Origin: Hylemonella sp.
Lineage (GTDB): Bacteria > Pseudomonadota > Gammaproteobacteria > Burkholderiales > Burkholderiaceae_C
Reading direction: 5' to 3'
NCBI GenBank assembly: GCA_030680575.1
Contig: JAUXVI010000045.1
Span: forward strand, 1-64,000
Length of the DNA stretch: 64,000 bases
The notes beneath the pieces were generated by a model, which made no database searches, was not told the DNA's origin, and saw nothing but the letters and a program-made list of their open reading frames with translations. The first letter of the stretch is position 1. The number at the start of each line of letters is the position of its first letter. Below are positions 63,532 through 64,000 of the stretch, piece after piece. The position numbers and the translations under genes were made by a program.

Positions 63532-64000
63532 TTCGCGAACTGTTTTCTGCTCGGGTCTACCAAGTTCAACTGAGTTTTGAGGATGGCCTGCGTGATCAGA
63601 TGCTCAAAGGGGCGATGGATTTTCATCAGCGGCTCAATCGGGATGGGCAGCCCTGGGCGCGCAAAAGCCGTCAGTCCCTGATCGATCATGAAAGCTCCTG
63701 TGACGTCTTCAGACCCTTGGTAAATCAAGTTCGTGAAGCCATTGGGCACGCCTACCAGTGCGAACCCGTGTGGCAAACCGCCCGAGAGGTCATCACCCAA
63801 CCTGGTCAGTTCATTCCGCTGCATGCCGAAGACACCGATCTTTCGGCGGTGTATTGGATTGACGGAAATGCTCGGCCAGATCCTTCTCGCCAGGACTACT
63901 CCGGCGCTTTTGTGCTGGTCAATCCCAGCGGTGCTTACGGCAGCCGCAAATTGCCCTGGGAAGGCTGGCGCTCGGAAATCATCCATCCGTACCCCGGCCT
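63528..64000 (+). CDS. 2OG-Fe(II) oxygenase-like protein (partial, runs off the right edge)
   Basis: The visible 157 codons begin MIRELFSARVYQVQLSFEDGLRDQML. TQPGQFIPLHAEDTDLSAVYWIDG (near residues 90-113) carries an HxE motif, and SGAFVLVNPSGAYGSRKLPWEGWRSEIIHPYPGL follows. This layout fits 2-oxoglutarate/Fe(II) dioxygenases of the type seen in phages, which use HxD/E plus a distal His to bind iron; the distal His and the Arg for 2OG should lie beyond the window. It overlaps the preceding fibre-module gene by four bases, so a substrate within the fibre proteins is plausible. The family call is moderately sure. Confidence 0.6.
   Translation, partial: MIRELFSARVYQVQLSFEDGLRDQMLKGAMDFHQRLNRDGQPWARKSRQSLIDHESSCDVFRPLVNQVREAIGHAYQCEPVWQTAREVITQPGQFIPLHAEDTDLSAVYWIDGNARPDPSRQDYSGAFVLVNPSGAYGSRKLPWEGWRSEIIHPYPG

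Overview
The window reads as a chromosome segment of a betaproteobacterium of the order Burkholderiales, most likely Comamonadaceae. The basis is the conserved block gyrA-serC-pheA-tyrA-aroA/cmk-rpsA with a fused aroA-cmk gene, the ompA-ubiG-gph order, a tmRNA whose tag reads ANDERFALAA, and many Bug-type (tripartite tricarboxylate transporter, TTT) receptors. The family assignment is inference, since no database was searched.

Region 1 (1-11.6 kb) is core genome. On the minus strand, gyrA, serC, pheA, tyrA and aroA-cmk form a tightly packed run with 1-4 base overlaps, followed by rpsA, which runs off the left edge. It covers DNA supercoiling, serine, phenylalanine/tyrosine and chorismate synthesis, CMP phosphorylation and translation. 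On the plus strand, ompA-like, ubiG and gph are followed by ssrA (tmRNA) and a clear terminator.

Region 2 (11.6-25.6 kb) is an AT-richer accessory metabolic island just behind ssrA. It holds three transcription units, each with its own divergent regulator and its own orphan periplasmic Bug receptor: (a) IclR / Bug - enoyl-CoA hydratase - CaiB CoA-transferase; (b) LysR / SDR - Gfo/Idh/MocA - Bug - FAD oxidoreductase; (c) LysR / large FAD oxidoreductase with a beta-rich C-terminal half - Bug. The substrates cannot be read from sequence.

Region 3 (25.6-64 kb, continuing past the right edge) is a long-tailed (siphovirus, HK97/lambda-like) prophage. It starts with a serine recombinase cassette on the minus strand. 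Next comes a plus-strand cargo block: two unrecognised genes behind a promoter that overlaps a LexA-like box, then an AbiE-like wHTH/nucleotidyltransferase pair with its own repeated operator. Replication and regulation genes follow (excisionase-like HTH proteins, P4-type primase-helicase, ParB-like/DNA methyltransferase fusion, small DUF proteins). The structural module is complete from HNH and terminase through portal, S49 protease, capsid, connectors, tail tube, tail chaperones with a canonical -1 frameshift site, tape measure and tips M-L-K-I-J. Past J lies a fibre module with an 18-20 residue repeat protein, a fibre ending in a tail of 14 cysteines in 36 residues, an Ig-like protein and a partial 2OG-Fe(II) oxygenase-like gene. 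Lysis genes and the right attachment site are not in the window.

The best candidates for something undescribed are the SOS-like controlled pair at 28457-30683, the AbiE-like pair at 30724-32477, and the Asn/Cys-rich fibre end with its neighbouring oxygenase at 61700-64000.
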